Assembly: GCA_016647705.1 (NCBI GenBank)
Contig: CM028336.1
Coordinates: forward strand, 16,876,880-16,940,879
Direction of reading: 5' to 3'
Source of the DNA: Eucommia ulmoides
Taxonomy: Eukaryota; Streptophyta; Magnoliopsida; Garryales; Eucommiaceae
DNA length: 64,000 nucleotides
The number at the start of each line of letters is the position of its first letter. Positions within the stretch are counted from its first letter, which is position 1. Under the pieces are notes generated by a model. It had not been told where the DNA came from and ran no database searches. It saw only the letters and a program-made list of their open reading frames with translations. The position numbers were made by a program, and so were the translations under genes. Below, in pieces: positions 22,331-34,740 of this stretch.

Positions 22331-24850
22331 CTGTTCCTCAAGTGAAATTCCCATCAAAATTTCATGATGCCGAGCCTTACCAAGTACAAAGGATCTGGAT
22401 GTTTGGACTGGCACATTAAAAGTTACAAGAATAAGATGGGCGTCTATATTCATAACGAGACATTAGGCATTCAACCCTACGAGCAGTCTTTGGATGGACT
22501 AAAGGCCCAATTGTATGAAACTTGATAGGTATAATTTATCTATTTATTCCCAAGCCAGTTTTGTTAGTTTTCAAGTATTTTTATAGCGTTTTTATATGTT
22601 TTAAAACGTTTTTATTTATTTTGTTTTAAATTAGATATTTGGGATGAAAAAGGGACTAAAACGGTCCTAAACGATCATATCGAAGCGAGCCCGGTGGGAA
22701 AACGAGCAAAGAGGCAAGATTCCAAAGCAGCAAACCCACCGTCGCGGTGGTGAAAGTACTGGGAGTGCAGAAATATCATCGCCGCAGCTGTTAGGCCACC
22801 GCATGGCGGTGAAAGTCCAGAGAGTTTGCTGAATGGACCACCGCCGCAGTAGTCAAAATACAAAGAGTGTGCCTACTATTCCACCACTACAACGATCAGC
22901 TACTGTCGCAGCGGTGACCCTGCCGACATGCCTACCGCTGCAGCGGTAACTCTGCAGATATTTTGAGATATTTTAGGATATTTTGAGATATTTAGAATCC
23001 TATAAATATCGTCCTTATTTTCCCCAAACAAGAGGTTGACGTTTTTGGGAGTCTTAAGAGCTCCAAGGCCATTCGACCAATGGAAAATCACGCTGCGAAG
23101 AAGGAGGAAGTGTTCTCGGAGTGGTTTTAACAGCGAATCTTCGAATAACGGCTAGTCTCCTCGTTTTTCTCTTTATCTCTTAGATTTGTTGTTTGTTTTA
23201 ATATGTTTAGCTTGTATTTAGTTGTATTTAGGGCTACGTTCATGTGTAGCTAAACATATATTATTTAGGGCTTGATTGACTTCATGTAAACGTCGTTTAT
23301 ATAAAATATATGTTTCGTTAATGGTTATTCGTGTTTGTCCGATTGTGTTTGCTGATATTCCATGTTTATATGCTTGTTTAGATATACTGAAAATACAGGA
23401 TTTGACACTCGGGAGAGGTAACTCTAGATTCGGATTAGGGTTAAACATAACGCGACGATCTAATAACTCGGGAGGGAGTTAGAGAGTGTGCAATCCATGA
23501 CGTTGGGACAAGACTCATGTGACCTAGTATCGTTAAGACGTTAAAGGGGACTTCTTCATTAACGCGAAGTCACATATTCATTCACTTTACACTCGGGAGA
23601 GGTAGTGAATGAGATTGTGATACATAGATTGTTGGATAGGATGAACGCCGTTAATGTAAACTAGATTGAAACGAACACGTTTAAGTGAATGAAGTTAATC
23701 CCTAGGTAATAATTTTCCATAAACGTCATACCAATATATTAGTATAATTAGATTAATTAACTTAGTATTAGTATTAATTAATTATAAACTAATTTTTATC
23801 GCCTAAATAAAGTTAGGTTATGATAATTGCGGTACTCGACGATAATCTCAACTAATTCCTGTGGATACGACAACCTCTACTCTTCCAATCTATACTAAAA
23901 CTTGACCCGTACACTTTCCGTGAAACTAACGACGTATCTATGCGCTACCAAAACTCTAGAATAAGAGAAATTGAAGACGTTCCTTGACATTGTCAAAGTC
24001 TTATGTGATCAGTATGGCTATAATCGAGAAATACCATCAGACACGATATATCTTTACACTCTAGTAAAAAATAATTAAAACTTTCGAGAAATCGTCATCT
24101 GATAGAGGGATAGGGCTAAACGACTAGTGCCACTGATGAAAGAAGCACAAACACTACAAATATTTGTACAAGATCAGCTGCATCTGTACTACGAGCCCAT
24201 TTTCAATACTCTTGGTGGGCTTTTCTTTGTCACAATATTTCGAGGAGAGTACGTAGAATAAGGAATCCAAACTGGCAGAATCCAAAATCTGTCTGACAAG
24301 GAAACTAAAAAGTCCACTCTCTCGAGAAAGAAAGATATCGAGATAGTGATGATAGTTCACAATCGAAGGAGCCCCCAAAGCATTCGAACCCAATACACCC
24401 ATCAACAGCCAAATTCTCATGGATACTAAACTCTCTCTATTCAGAACTAAGGGTTACCCTGGTTTGCGCCATTTCAGGCCCCGACATATACCCCTATCCA
24501 TATTGTACCCCTTACAAAGCTCCACCACTATCTCTTCCAGCTCCTTTCAATCCCAATTAGAATCACTAAAGGATCAATCGTCCAGTAAGAGAACCAAGAT
24601 AGTTTACTCTTTTTCCAATACTTGTCTTTCGAATCCTCGAAGAATGTGTAAAAGATAAAATGCTTGAGCCAATTTCCTCAAATCGTCAAAACCCTCAAAG
24701 CCCAAATTTCAATCCCAACCAATCCTGTGCATACCACTCCGGAGTACCTGGTCACCATATCGATAATTGCTATAATCTAAAGCACTGGTTAGAAGACCTT
24801 ATCCAGGCAAAATACATATTCTTCTCAAAAGACGAAGAGACTGCTTGAGC
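22331..24850 (+). mobile_element. Tat/Ogre gag region, split by a solo LTR
   Basis: The gag core begins before 22520 and resumes at 23956 with the CDQYGYNREI-like motif typical of Ogre gag. At about 24720-24780 lies the zinc-finger-like motif CAYHSGVPGHHIDNC, matching the CxYHxGxxGHxxExC motif of this lineage. The gap is filled by the solo LTR 22523-23950. Confidence 0.8.
22523..23950 (+). mobile_element. Solo LTR, gypsy-like (family member B)
   Basis: A 1428-bp unit starting TGATAGGTA and ending CTACCA, flanked by perfect 5-bp duplications AAACT (22518-22522 and 23951-23955). It aligns with 6985-8408 (opposite strand) and 44873-46446. GC-rich self-complementary motifs related to CCACCGCCGCGGCGGTG recur at 22735-22950. 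CTCGGGAGAGGT boxes lie at about 23409 and 23590. It has no internal region. It interrupts the Ogre gag and is therefore younger than that element. Confidence 0.88.
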
Positions 24851-26090
24851 TAACTGCCAGCAAAACCCTTTATCGAAGCACGAAGACCCAGTCCTGATCG
24901 TCAACATAATCATCCGAGATTGAGAAAAACTTTGCTGGCATTGGAGGAATTCAGAAGATCAATTCAAAACCATCGAAGGCAGTTTGGGTAGAATTCAAAA
25001 ATTGTTTGAAAGCATACTGGGTAGACTTATCACCTCCTTCATGGCAGGGGATGACCCTCCAATCATGTAGATCGAAAGATAGAGTAATTTCAAAGAAGAA
25101 ATGACAAAAGAGGAGGTTAGCAAAGGAAAAGGGTCTGTAATTGATGTTAACATAGAAGAAATAGAAGAGAATGAAAAGATAGCCCAAGATCAAGAATGTC
25201 AAAGAAATGATAGACATGTTTGGAAAGTGCTGAGTGTATGTCATCCACCTAAGGAGGCAAACCTGAGTTATCCGTTATTGCTCCCACCCAAGAAAGCATT
25301 CAATAAAAGAATCAACCTCAATTACCCGATATTAGCTGATCAAATACACCAATTAAGAGGAACCTCAGATGGACTATGGCGAAATGACATTAATGCCCCG
25401 ACCAAAGCCAACTCTAGCACCATTGGTAGGAGACCGAGCATTCCACTCGAAGACGACCACTGGATCGAATTAGCTGACTACAGATTCATACAGATAGACG
25501 CTAAGAAAACATGGAGTTCCAAAGCCTCAATTTTCACAATACAGCCATAAGCTGCCCAAAAGGTAATAGCCATCGAGCCTGAGAAAGTATTGGTGTTCGA
25601 AACACCAAAGCAAAAGACAATCGAAAGTTTAAGAGAGGTACCTTGGAATTACTCTATCAGGATCAAAACTGAAGTACTAAAAAAGGAAGAAAGTTAAGTA
25701 GGAGTAGTCGGGAGAACTACCTAGAACGCAAGAGTCTTCGCCAGGTTGGACCTCTTGAAGGTGCCCATTAACGAACCCAAGAGAAACCCTAAGAAATCGA
25801 TAATTGAGGAAGAAGTGTATGAATTTCTGAAGATGGTGAAGAACACCAAGTACCTAAACATTGAACAACCAAGTAAGCCCCCGGCCAAATCTCGATGTTA
25901 TCCTTGCTAATGGCTTCAGAGACCTATTGTAATGTATTGCTAAGAGTATTTAATAAAGCACATGTATCGAGCTCGATATGAAAGGATCACTTCACTAATA
26001 TAGTAGAGAACATCCTCAGTACCAATCTTGTCACCTTCACCGACGATGAGATACCCTTTGATGGGATTGGGCATTTCAAGCCGCTTAACA
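24851..26090 (+). mobile_element. Tat/Ogre gag-protease linker
   Basis: Contains an open stretch of 149 codons (25101-25550), rich in Glu, Lys and Ile at its start. No domain is recognised. The position between the gag zinc finger and the protease fits the long, poorly conserved linker of Ogre polyproteins. Confidence 0.5.
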
Positions 26091-26480
26091 TATTGGTAGA
26101 GTACAAGGTTTATTTATGGACAATTGTTTAGTACTAAATATATGCCCTTTGAGTTTGCTCAAGAAAGTAGGAATTAAAGAAAACTGCATCAGAGCCACCA
26201 TCATCACCATTCGAGCCTTTGACGATGAAAAAATAAAATATATAGGGGGGATTACATTACTAATCACTATAGGACCTGTAACGTTTCAAATAGACCTACA
26301 TGTGCTAGACATATTAGCCACCTACAATCTATTTCTCGATCGACCCTAGATACACTCAACTTGGGTTGTGCTGTAGTCGTTGCATCAAAAAATAAAGTTC
26401 ATATTCAAGGACAATATCATAACCATCCATGCCAAAGATGATCACGCCATCTACCCATTCGCGGCCACTCCAATGATTTT
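26091..26480 (+). mobile_element. Tat/Ogre protease
   Basis: The second half of a retropepsin is clear: an IRAFDDEK segment, then GPVTFQIDLHVLDI and a LDRP-like motif, followed by the SLHQKIKF motif, in the same spacing as Ogre proteases. Confidence 0.75.
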
Positions 26481-26559
26481 AACAGAACAAGTTGAACAAG
26501 TAACTTCGATTCAAGCTTTTGACATTGCTAATGCTACAATTGTTCGTTAGGGAAACCCT

Positions 26560-27400
26560 CTGCCGATACTAAGATTATCAGCTACCATGACCATGTCAGC
26601 CAACCACTTTTATATCATGGGATTTGATCTAGAAAGAGGTATCGGAATGAGAGAAAAATGAGTAATAGTTTCTCTTAAGACCAGAGGAAAAAGAGATACC
26701 TTTGGATTAGGGTGTGCATCGAATATAAGAGAGAAACACAAAAATCAAACTAGAAAAGAGGATGGAACTGAGGTAATCTCTCATATCGGGATTACATTCC
26801 CATTCGTTGCCAAAATAGTTCAGTCAGAAAAGGTGGAAAAGAAAGAAGAGGCAAAATTCGTATTGATCCCGAAATACACCAAGATTAGCCAACCAACATC
26901 ATCTAGAGAAAGTTTAGTCTGTGGCATCCTTGGGAATGATGAAGAAGAAGAGAAAATCATTTGGAAGCTGGAATTAACGGAAAACCTCGGCAATTGGGAA
27001 TCTCGGCCGATCCCAGTGCGCTGAGAGTTGTGGTAATTCAAGAGTAATAACCTTTTCTTCTGTTGGACTAGCCGACAAACAGTTGAGATTATTCTATCTT
27101 AGACTTTTGTTTTCAGTAATTTTATTTTCTATGTTAAAGTATAATTATTAAGAAAAATATCATACTTAAAATAAGATTTCACATTTGCTTTTCTTGTGCC
27201 TAAGTACATCCATATATAATCCATACAATAATGAAAATCACCTACCTAAGAAGTACAATCTCGATAAGGAAATAAGTTGGAAATTAATGGAAATAGAAAC
27301 AAAGAGGATCCCATTCCTAGGAATACTGAGAAAATATAGAGATCCTTAGAATGATTCGAGAATCGACCGATCCCTAGCTAAGATAAAACAGAAATAGGGA
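26560..27400 (+). mobile_element. G-patch-like and linker segment before RT
   Basis: A Gly-rich segment (about 26610-26720, ending in FGLG) corresponds to the G-patch-like motif known between protease and RT in Ogre elements. An acidic region with EEEEKIIWKLE follows (about 26940). Confidence 0.5.
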
Positions 27401-28650
27401 ATTTAGGGGACCCAAAAATTTTGAGGAAAACCAAGGTCGGAAAGTCATTGACCGATTGAGAAAGAGAAGACTTTATAACATTATTAAAGGAATATCAGGA
27501 TGTGTTCTCCTTGTCCTATGACGATATGGTAGGACTGATACTTGACATTGTGACGCGTAACCTTCCGAATAGGGAAGAGATTAAGCCAATCAAGCAGAAA
27601 CTATAAAAAATAAGACCAGACATCAACCAAAGGTCAAGGAAGAAGTTAGAAAGCAGTTCGAGGCACGTCTCATCAAAGTCTCCACCTTCTACGAATGGCT
27701 AAGCAACATAGTACTAGTACTGAAGAATCACGAAAAAATTCAAGTCTGTATAGATTATCAAGGTCTCAACGGTGCAAGTCCAAAGGACAACTTTCCTATA
27801 CCTAACATCCACGTCATCCTAGATAATACCGCTAGGTGCAAAATCTCATCTTTCGTAGATAGATTTGGTGGATACAATCAAATCATGGTCGATGAAGAAG
27901 ATAAGCACAAGACCAGTTATATCCCACCATGGGGTATATTTTGCTAGATAACAATGCTTTTCAGCCTCAAGAACACTCGGGTGACTTACCAGAGGGCCAT
28001 GATAACGCTCTTCCATGACATGATCCACAAAAAATGGAAGTTTATGTATTGAAATTTGAAGAAGATGTTTGATCACGTCCGAAAATTCTAGCTGAAGCTT
28101 AATTTAGCTAAGTGGTCATTTAGAGTAGTATCCGGTAAATTATTCAGCTTCAAGGTAAACCATAGAGGTATAAAAATTGACCCTGTGAAGAGCAAATCCA
28201 TAATCAAGATGCCAGCCCCAAGAACCAAAAAAGAGATCCATGGTTTCTTTGGGAAGGTAAACTTCATAGCTCGGTTCATTTTGCAATTAATAGCAACCAG
28301 CGAACCAATATTCAAGCTACTAAGAAAGGAGTCTAGTAGAAAATAGAACAAAGAATGACAGACTACCTTAGCTAAAGTTAAGGCCTACCTAATGAATCCT
28401 CTTATCTTGGTACCTCCCCAGTTAGGATGTCTCATGTTGTTGTACCTCACCATCCTCAAAATTTCTATGGGGGTGATGTTGGGTGAGCTTGATAGCTTGG
28501 GAAAGAAAGAACAAGCATCTACTATGTCAATAAAAGGTTCATTCTATACAAAGAGAAGTATTCCACACTAAAAATGACTTGTTGTGCATTAACCTAGACT
28601 ACTCAAGGGATGCATTACTTCTTGTTGTGCTTCACTACCCATCTGATTGC
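27401..28650 (+). mobile_element. Tat/Ogre reverse transcriptase
   Basis: Clear gypsy RT motifs: YEWLSNIVLVLKNHEKIQVC, ASPKDNFPIP, the SFVDRFGGYNQI block (about 27850) and RAMITLFHDMIHK (about 27990). Further on are the SGKLFSFKV and MPAPRTKKEIHGFFGKVN connection motifs (about 28205-28270). Broken. Confidence 0.85.
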
Positions 28651-28799
28651 CCTAAGGGACTTGCTAAAGTACATATTCGAAAAACCAGTACTCATAGGAA
28701 GAATCTCTAAGTGGAAGATGCTCCTTACTGAGTTCGACACATATACTTAACTTAGAGGGCAATCAAGGGGCAAGTAATCGTCAATCAACTCGTTGATAG

Positions 28800-29290
28800 T
28801 CCAACGACTGACAATGAGTCAATGGAGGCCGAATTTCCCAACGAACCTATTGCACTTTTGATAACTAATGAAGGTGGAAAGATATGGAAGATGTACTTAG
28901 ATGGATCTAGTAACTCGAAAGGAGATGGAATCAGGGTTGTCCTAATTTCTCCGATATGTCAATACTTACCGGTCGCCGCAAAGTTAAATTTCACAAACAC
29001 AAACAATACTGCTGAGTATGAAGCATGCATTTTGGGACTCGAATTGGCTATTAATTTGAAGATAAAAGAACTGATAGTATATGGAGACTCAAAGTTGATT
29101 ATAAACGAAATCACAGATAAGTTTTCGACCAAGGATGCCAAATTGGAATGATACAACAATCACCTAATCGATCTTTGTGAAAAAATTTTGAAGATGGAGT
29201 TCGAGCATGTACCGAGGCAAAAGAATGATTTTGTTGACACCCTCGCAGCATTAGTATCTATGATATCTGTAATCAAGGAAGACGACAAAA
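28800..29290 (+). mobile_element. Tat/Ogre archaeal-type RNase H
   Basis: A 109-codon open stretch with MYLDGSSN, NNTAEYEACILGLELAI and LIVYGDSKLII, the three acidic motifs of RNase H. The form (TNNTAEYEA, YGDS) is that of the additional archaeal-like RNase H known from plant Tat-lineage elements. The HVPRQKNDFVDTLA tail follows at about 29210. Confidence 0.8.
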
Positions 29291-29329
29291 TAATTCCCAT
29301 AACAATTAGAGTGCGTCACTAACCAGCCC

Positions 29330-30600
29330 ATTGTAAACCTTGGTTTACAGATATTTAGAGGTTTTCGAAAGATTGGGAATACCCTGAAGAAGCTGATAGC
29401 CTAAGCTGGAAAACTTTCTGAACTAGCATGTCAGGTTTTTCCTAAGTGGCAACACGCTTTATAAAAGATTGCTTGACCTTGGTATTTTACGGTATGTAAG
29501 TGCTCGAGAAGCAATACAACAAATGAAGGAATAGCACAGTAGAGTCTGCGGACTACACATGAGTGGATTCATGCTAGCTAAGAAATTCTCTGAATCGATC
29601 ATTTTTGGCTAACAATGGAAATTGATTGCATAGATTTTGTGCAACAATGCCAAAAATACCAAATGTATGGGGATCAGATCCATTTTCCCCTGACAGGACT
29701 ATATTTTCGATCGGCTCCCTAGTTTTTTTCGATGTGGGGAATGGATGCTATTGGTCCGATTATGCTAGTAGCGAAATATGGATTTCGGTTCATCCTGGTG
29801 GCCATCGATTACTTTTCCAAGTAGGTGAAGGCCGTTTTATTAACTCGCATCACCCAAAAATCTATATCCCATTTCTTTAAGGAGAATATTTTATCGTGAT
29901 ATGGAGTGTCGCACGTCGTAATAACAGATAATGCATAAAACCTCAAGAGAGGAATGACGAAGACTCTTTGTGCCCAATTCAAAGTCGAGCACAATAATCC
30001 TGTGCCCTATCGCGCCAAGATAAATGGAGCAGTGGAAGTTGCCAATAAAAACATAAAAAAATATCTTGAGCAAGATGATTGATAATCACAAGAAATGGGA
30101 TGAAATGCTCCCATTTGCTTTAATAGCATATCAAACGTCAATTCGACCATCAGCTAGAGCCACTCTGTACTCTTTAGTCTATGGGATAGAGGTTGTGATC
30201 CCGATAGAGATGGAGATCCCAATGGAGATGAAGATGCCATATTTGAGAATCTTGATGAAAGCCGATATTGAGGAAACTGAATGGGTATAATAAAGGCTTG
30301 ATAAGCTGTCTAATAGATGAAAAAAGACTTATCGCTATCTGTCATGGGAAGTGTTATCGTTAGAGAATGGCCAGGGCCTACAACAAGAAGGTTTGCCTAC
30401 AAGTTTATAGTGCAGGTTAGATGGAATTAAAGAAGATTTTTTTGTTCCAAGAGAAAGCCAAAGACAAATTCGCACCAAATTGGGAAGGTTTATTTTTTGT
30501 CAAGAAGGTTCTGGGGTCATGGAACTTTAATACTTTAAGAAATGAAAGGAGAAGAGTTCTCGGAACCTATCAATTTTGATGCGATTAAGAGTACCACCCC
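29330..30600 (+). mobile_element. Tat/Ogre integrase
   Basis: The region contains a decayed core and a clear C-terminal part: HKKWDEMLPFALIAYQTSIR with YSLVYGIEVVIP-like sequence (30090-30210), as in gypsy integrases. Broken at many points. Confidence 0.7.
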
Positions 30601-31498
30601 TAAAAAAATAATAATAAATTATCCCAAACTCTCAACCGTAAGGTAGTGAGGGCAAAAAAAGGTAAGAAAATATGCAACCCGAGGTTGCAATGAAAACCTA
30701 AAAGGGCATTGCAGGGACGAACATAGAGATCATAGCAAGTTACAAAACCATCAACTCAGTGAAAACCCAAAAGGGCGCTAAGGTGAAAAAATATGTTAAC
30801 CGGTTTTAATGAAAACCGGAAACAATGCTAAGGCCAAAAATGGAATAAAGAAAAAAGGGGATAGAAAATTGATCATTTGGCATATCTGAAGGAAAAAAAG
30901 TTCATCAAAAAAGTCATCAGTTCGGCAAAGGTTGATAAAACAAAGAGTTTTGATTTGTAATCCAAGGCGCTTCAGCCTTTGAAATGAGTAGGATCAAAAT
31001 ATGCTAGAAATCTATATGTTTTCGACAATTGACTAAGCCAAAGATTGTACTTCTAAGGGAAGCGACCTCAAAAAATAAAAATATACGTTTGATACTCTAG
31101 CATCCATCTAAGTAATTATAATTTCTGATTATTCATATGTTGTTTTTCCATATAACTAACACTTAAATACAGATAAGATAAAGTGAAAATGATAAGAACC
31201 GATAAAGGAAGTAAGAGGGAAGAGACTGTAATCCCTCATGCAAAGTCTCTTACTACCTCAAGGATCTGGTATCACCGACAGTAACCAACAAAAATCAAGG
31301 ATAATATTGCTACTGATCATCAGTTGCTTGATTCTGAAAGCAGACATAAGAATGAAGAATCATCCTGGAATACTAAGATGCAACTACAGTATGGTAATAA
31401 AGAATTTTTCCGCCACTACAAGTATTAGTAGGAAAACAAGGAACTAGGAACCCCAAGCTTCCTCAAGGCAACCTCAAAAGTTCAGCATTAAAGTTGAT

Positions 31499-32036
31499 CT
31501 CAGAAGAACTCTTGTGTCATGGAGCTATTTTCGGGATAGAATACCTAGAGAATAAAAAAAGTACCAAAATATACAAGACGCCGAAGATAATAAAGAAGGC
31601 TGAAGGGCTTATCTAGGGCAGCATAAAGCAGTCAACTAAGGATTAGACAATGGAAAAGATAAAAGGCGGGAGTTCTTTATACCTAACTTGTTTTTTTAAA
31701 CTTGTGAAACGTAGGAAGTCAGGCATGATTTCCACAGTCAAAGATATCAGGAAGAATAAATTAGGCACTCAGAAGAACTCATGTGACATGGAGCCATTTT
31801 CGGGATAGAATACCCAGAGAATGAAAAAGGTACCAAAATATGCAAGACATCGAAGATAATAAAGAAGGTTGAAGGGCGTATCTAGGGCAGTATAAAGTAG
31901 TCAGCTAAGCGTTAGACGATGGAAGACATGAAAGGCGAGAGATTTTTCTACCTAACTCATTTTTTTAAACTTGCGAAACACAGGAAGTCAAGCATGATTT
32001 TCACAACCAGAGACATCAGGAAGAATGAATCAGGCA
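31499..32036 (+). repeat. Two tandem 269-bp repeats in the Ogre 3' region
   Basis: 31499-31767 and 31768-32036 are near-identical, each starting CTCAGAAGAACTC. A third, partial start (CTCA) follows at 32037. The period is exactly 269 bp. Confidence 0.85.
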
Positions 32037-32170
32037 CTCAAGCATTTAGCCTAAAGTATGGAGGTAACCAATCTTTTACCATCTCATTGTCCAGTAAAAT
32101 TATTAACCCTAATACCACAATGGTGAAATTATTTTTTTCCACCTGGGATTTATATCCCAAATTCATTGTA

Positions 32171-32460
32171 ATCACCCCTAGTCGCAAGTCGGGGCCTATT
32201 TGAAGAATCGACTTTCCTAAGAAAAGTCTAACTTCATTTTTCATCACCCCTAATCAAAAGATGAAGCCCACTTTACAAGATTCAACTTCTCTAAGGGAAG
32301 TCCAACTTCATTTTTCATCACCCACGGTCAAAAGTCAGGCCCACTTCACAAGATTCGACTTCATCGAGAAAATTCTATCTTATTTGTTTAGCACCCCCAG
32401 CCACAAGCTGGGGATTTCATGAGATTTGACTTCATTGAGGGAAGTCTACCTTTATTTTTT
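32171..32460 (+). repeat. Four diverged tandem repeats of about 73 bp
   Basis: Units begin at about 32171, 32242, 32317 and 32390. Each has ATCACCCC, an AAGTCGGGGCC-like box, GATTCGACTT and GGAAGTCTAACTTCATTTTT. 3' untranslated tandem repeats are a recorded habit of Tat-lineage elements. Confidence 0.8.
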
Positions 32461-33418
32461 ATTATTTTTATATAAATAAATAATTTTCTTTAAATAAGTG
32501 ACTTGTTTAATACTAACTTCTCCAGGCTTTCTAAAATGTTTGTGTAGCGAGTATTCGGCCAATAATCTCAATTCAATTGGCTTAGGGCATTAGGTGTTAA
32601 GGCACCTGTCAAGCTTAATAACTCGAACATCTTAGGATTTGAGGTTAACGAGTCATTTGTTGTCTTAATAAATCGATCATTCATTTTGACGCAAACACAC
32701 ACTTCTTATTGAAACAAGAGGCCCGGTTACTCAGCGGAATTTCATTATTAAAACAGAAAATCATTATTATTAACAAAAAAAAAAAATATTATTTTTTATT
32801 TAAACTCCAGGGATAGGCTATTATTATGCCAAAATTCAGCAAACCATCTCATGTACTAAATGTCAAATAAAATAAAGTTAACATGCATTCCAGGATCGAA
32901 AAATAAAATATTTTTAAAGTTAGTGCTATGCTCCAATGATTGATTTGAAAATTCAAAGTTGTGGCTAACAGACATGCTATCATAGGATGGGTTGATAAAA
33001 TTAAGTGTGAAATAAAATAACAGAAGGAGCACAAGCATTTACCCCCCCCCCAAACCTAAATCTCACATTGTCCTCAATGAGAAAAGTAAAAATTAATTTG
33101 GCAATGAAAGATACTTCTTGGTGTAACTAAAATATATGTCCTAACTAAATGCTTGTAAACCTGTCTGTCACAACATTAAAAGAAAACTTAAGAAATCAAA
33201 TATAAAAGTTAAAACAAAAATAAGAAAAAACTGAAATAACAGTGGGTTGCCTTACACTCAAAACAAGTTTTAACGTCTTCAACTAGACGATGAGTATCTT
33301 AATCCCCTAACCGTAGTGGAGTAGCCGCTTCTCACTATCTGTTGAGTTACTCTCTAGTCGATGAGGGATGAGTCACATGTGACACTCAAATTTCTTAACT
33401 TTTTTCTCTGACCAAATC

Positions 33419-33775
33419 CTATTCTTTCTTGTTGGACTTACTTTGTGGTCTTTTTATTAATACCCCAAAGAGAAGTTGAGTTATGTTAACCCATTGAATG
33501 GGACAAGACTTGTCCAGAATAAGGATTGACGACTGGTCCATTGCATAAGAAATATATACCATAATTTCGGGATGCGGTGGCATGGGTTTAATGTATGTTT
33601 TAATCAAAGGAAGATTATCTAGATGTGTCACTGCTTGTTGGATCTCATCTTCCTTATGCTTTTCTACGTTAACCTTTTCCATATGTGTATTTTCAATTTC
33701 TAAGCTCATCCACTCATCTTCACTCACGTATCCCACTTTCTTCTTTGCCTCACCAAATGGTGATGGTAGAACCAA
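33419..33775 (-). CDS. Short Glu-rich frame of the second Athila-like element
   Basis: 118 codons with no known domain. The stretch HKEDEIQQAVTHLDNLPLIK corresponds to YKEYQIQELDTHLEIIPLHK at about 2990-3050 in the first element, so both come from one ancestral frame. Function unknown; it is a relic inside a retroelement. Confidence 0.4.
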   Translation of the reverse strand: MVLPSPFGEAKKKVGYVSEDEWMSLEIENTHMEKVNVEKHKEDEIQQAVTHLDNLPLIKTYIKPMPPHPEIMVYISYAMDQSSILILDKSCPIQWVNITQLLFGVLIKRPQSKSNKKE

Positions 33776-34710
33776 ACTCGGCTCAAACTCGGGATCGTAT
33801 CATTGGGGTTCCTCACCAATTTCGCTTGGTTATGGTCCTTTCGACGACTCTTCATATTCACTTTCATGCTCTAGACCACTTTCCTCAACACCTATCCAAT
33901 TGTCAACCTCAAGACCACTTTCTGCGTTATCCTTATTCAAAGTTTCAACAAGACACCTGATTTGGGCTCCTATCCTGTCTAGCCTTTTGGTTTACTCTTG
34001 AAAGAATAGAGGGATTTGTTGTTGTTCCAAGATTTGAAGGATTTTTTCAAAGTATTGGTTTCTTCATTCCTAGTTTCGGGGAGAGGGGGAGGGGGAAAAT
34101 GATGGTTGAGCTTGGGGGTTGGTAATATGATTGATCGCAAAAGTACGACCTCGAAGGTTTACTATAATAATATTGATCTTACCCATACATGTTTGAATAT
34201 TTATTATACTCGGGTGGTGGATAATATGGATCGAGATAAATATTATTATAGGAATATGTGAGATATTGCTAATTGTTCGGACATTGGCTAGTGAGATGAG
34301 CAGGGTTTGACATACAATACATAGGTATGGATCGGGTTGCAATCTTGGGGATTAGACTGTTCTAATTTCTCAATCAAAGTGGCTAATCTCCTTAAGTCAT
34401 CATCCATTGACCCTAGTCCCACATATATATTTTTTACAATCAAATTAAAACAAATAATAAAAGTTGTGTTAGTGAGCAATTAGGAGGCTCAACCGACTAT
34501 ATAATTAAACAAGCAAGAATCAAAAGATTATGAGGCTCTGCCTTCCAACAAAATAAAAAATAAAAAGGAGGCTCAACCTTTCAATAAACAAAAGGAAAAA
34601 TATATAGGAGGCTCAACTTTCCAATCAACATAGGAATAAAATGATAAAGTGAAAAAGAAGTAAAACCAACAAAAAAATTAAACTGACTTGGATTTAAATA
34701 TTTTCCTTCG

Positions 34711-34737
34711 CAATCCCCTGCAACAGAACCAAAAACT
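34711..34737 (-). promoter_or_regulatory. Primer-binding site of the second Athila-like element
   Basis: The minus strand reads TTTTTGGTTCTGTTGCAGGG just after the LTR end, a diverged form of the TTTTTGGCGCCGTTGCCGGGG site of Athila elements. Confidence 0.6.
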
Positions 34738-34740
34738 TAT

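Larger units (their letters stand above)
30601..32480 (+). mobile_element. 3' untranslated region of the Tat/Ogre element, first part
   Basis: Non-coding and A-rich, with repeated GAAAACCxAAAAGGGC boxes (30690-30830). Two tandem arrays are listed separately. The region is interrupted near 32480 by the reverse-oriented Athila-like element. Confidence 0.65.

Noticed and set aside
33582-34001. 139-codon plus-strand frame, Ser-rich
   Set aside because: Shadow of the minus-strand reading-frame relics of the second Athila-like element, whose counterparts occur in the first element.
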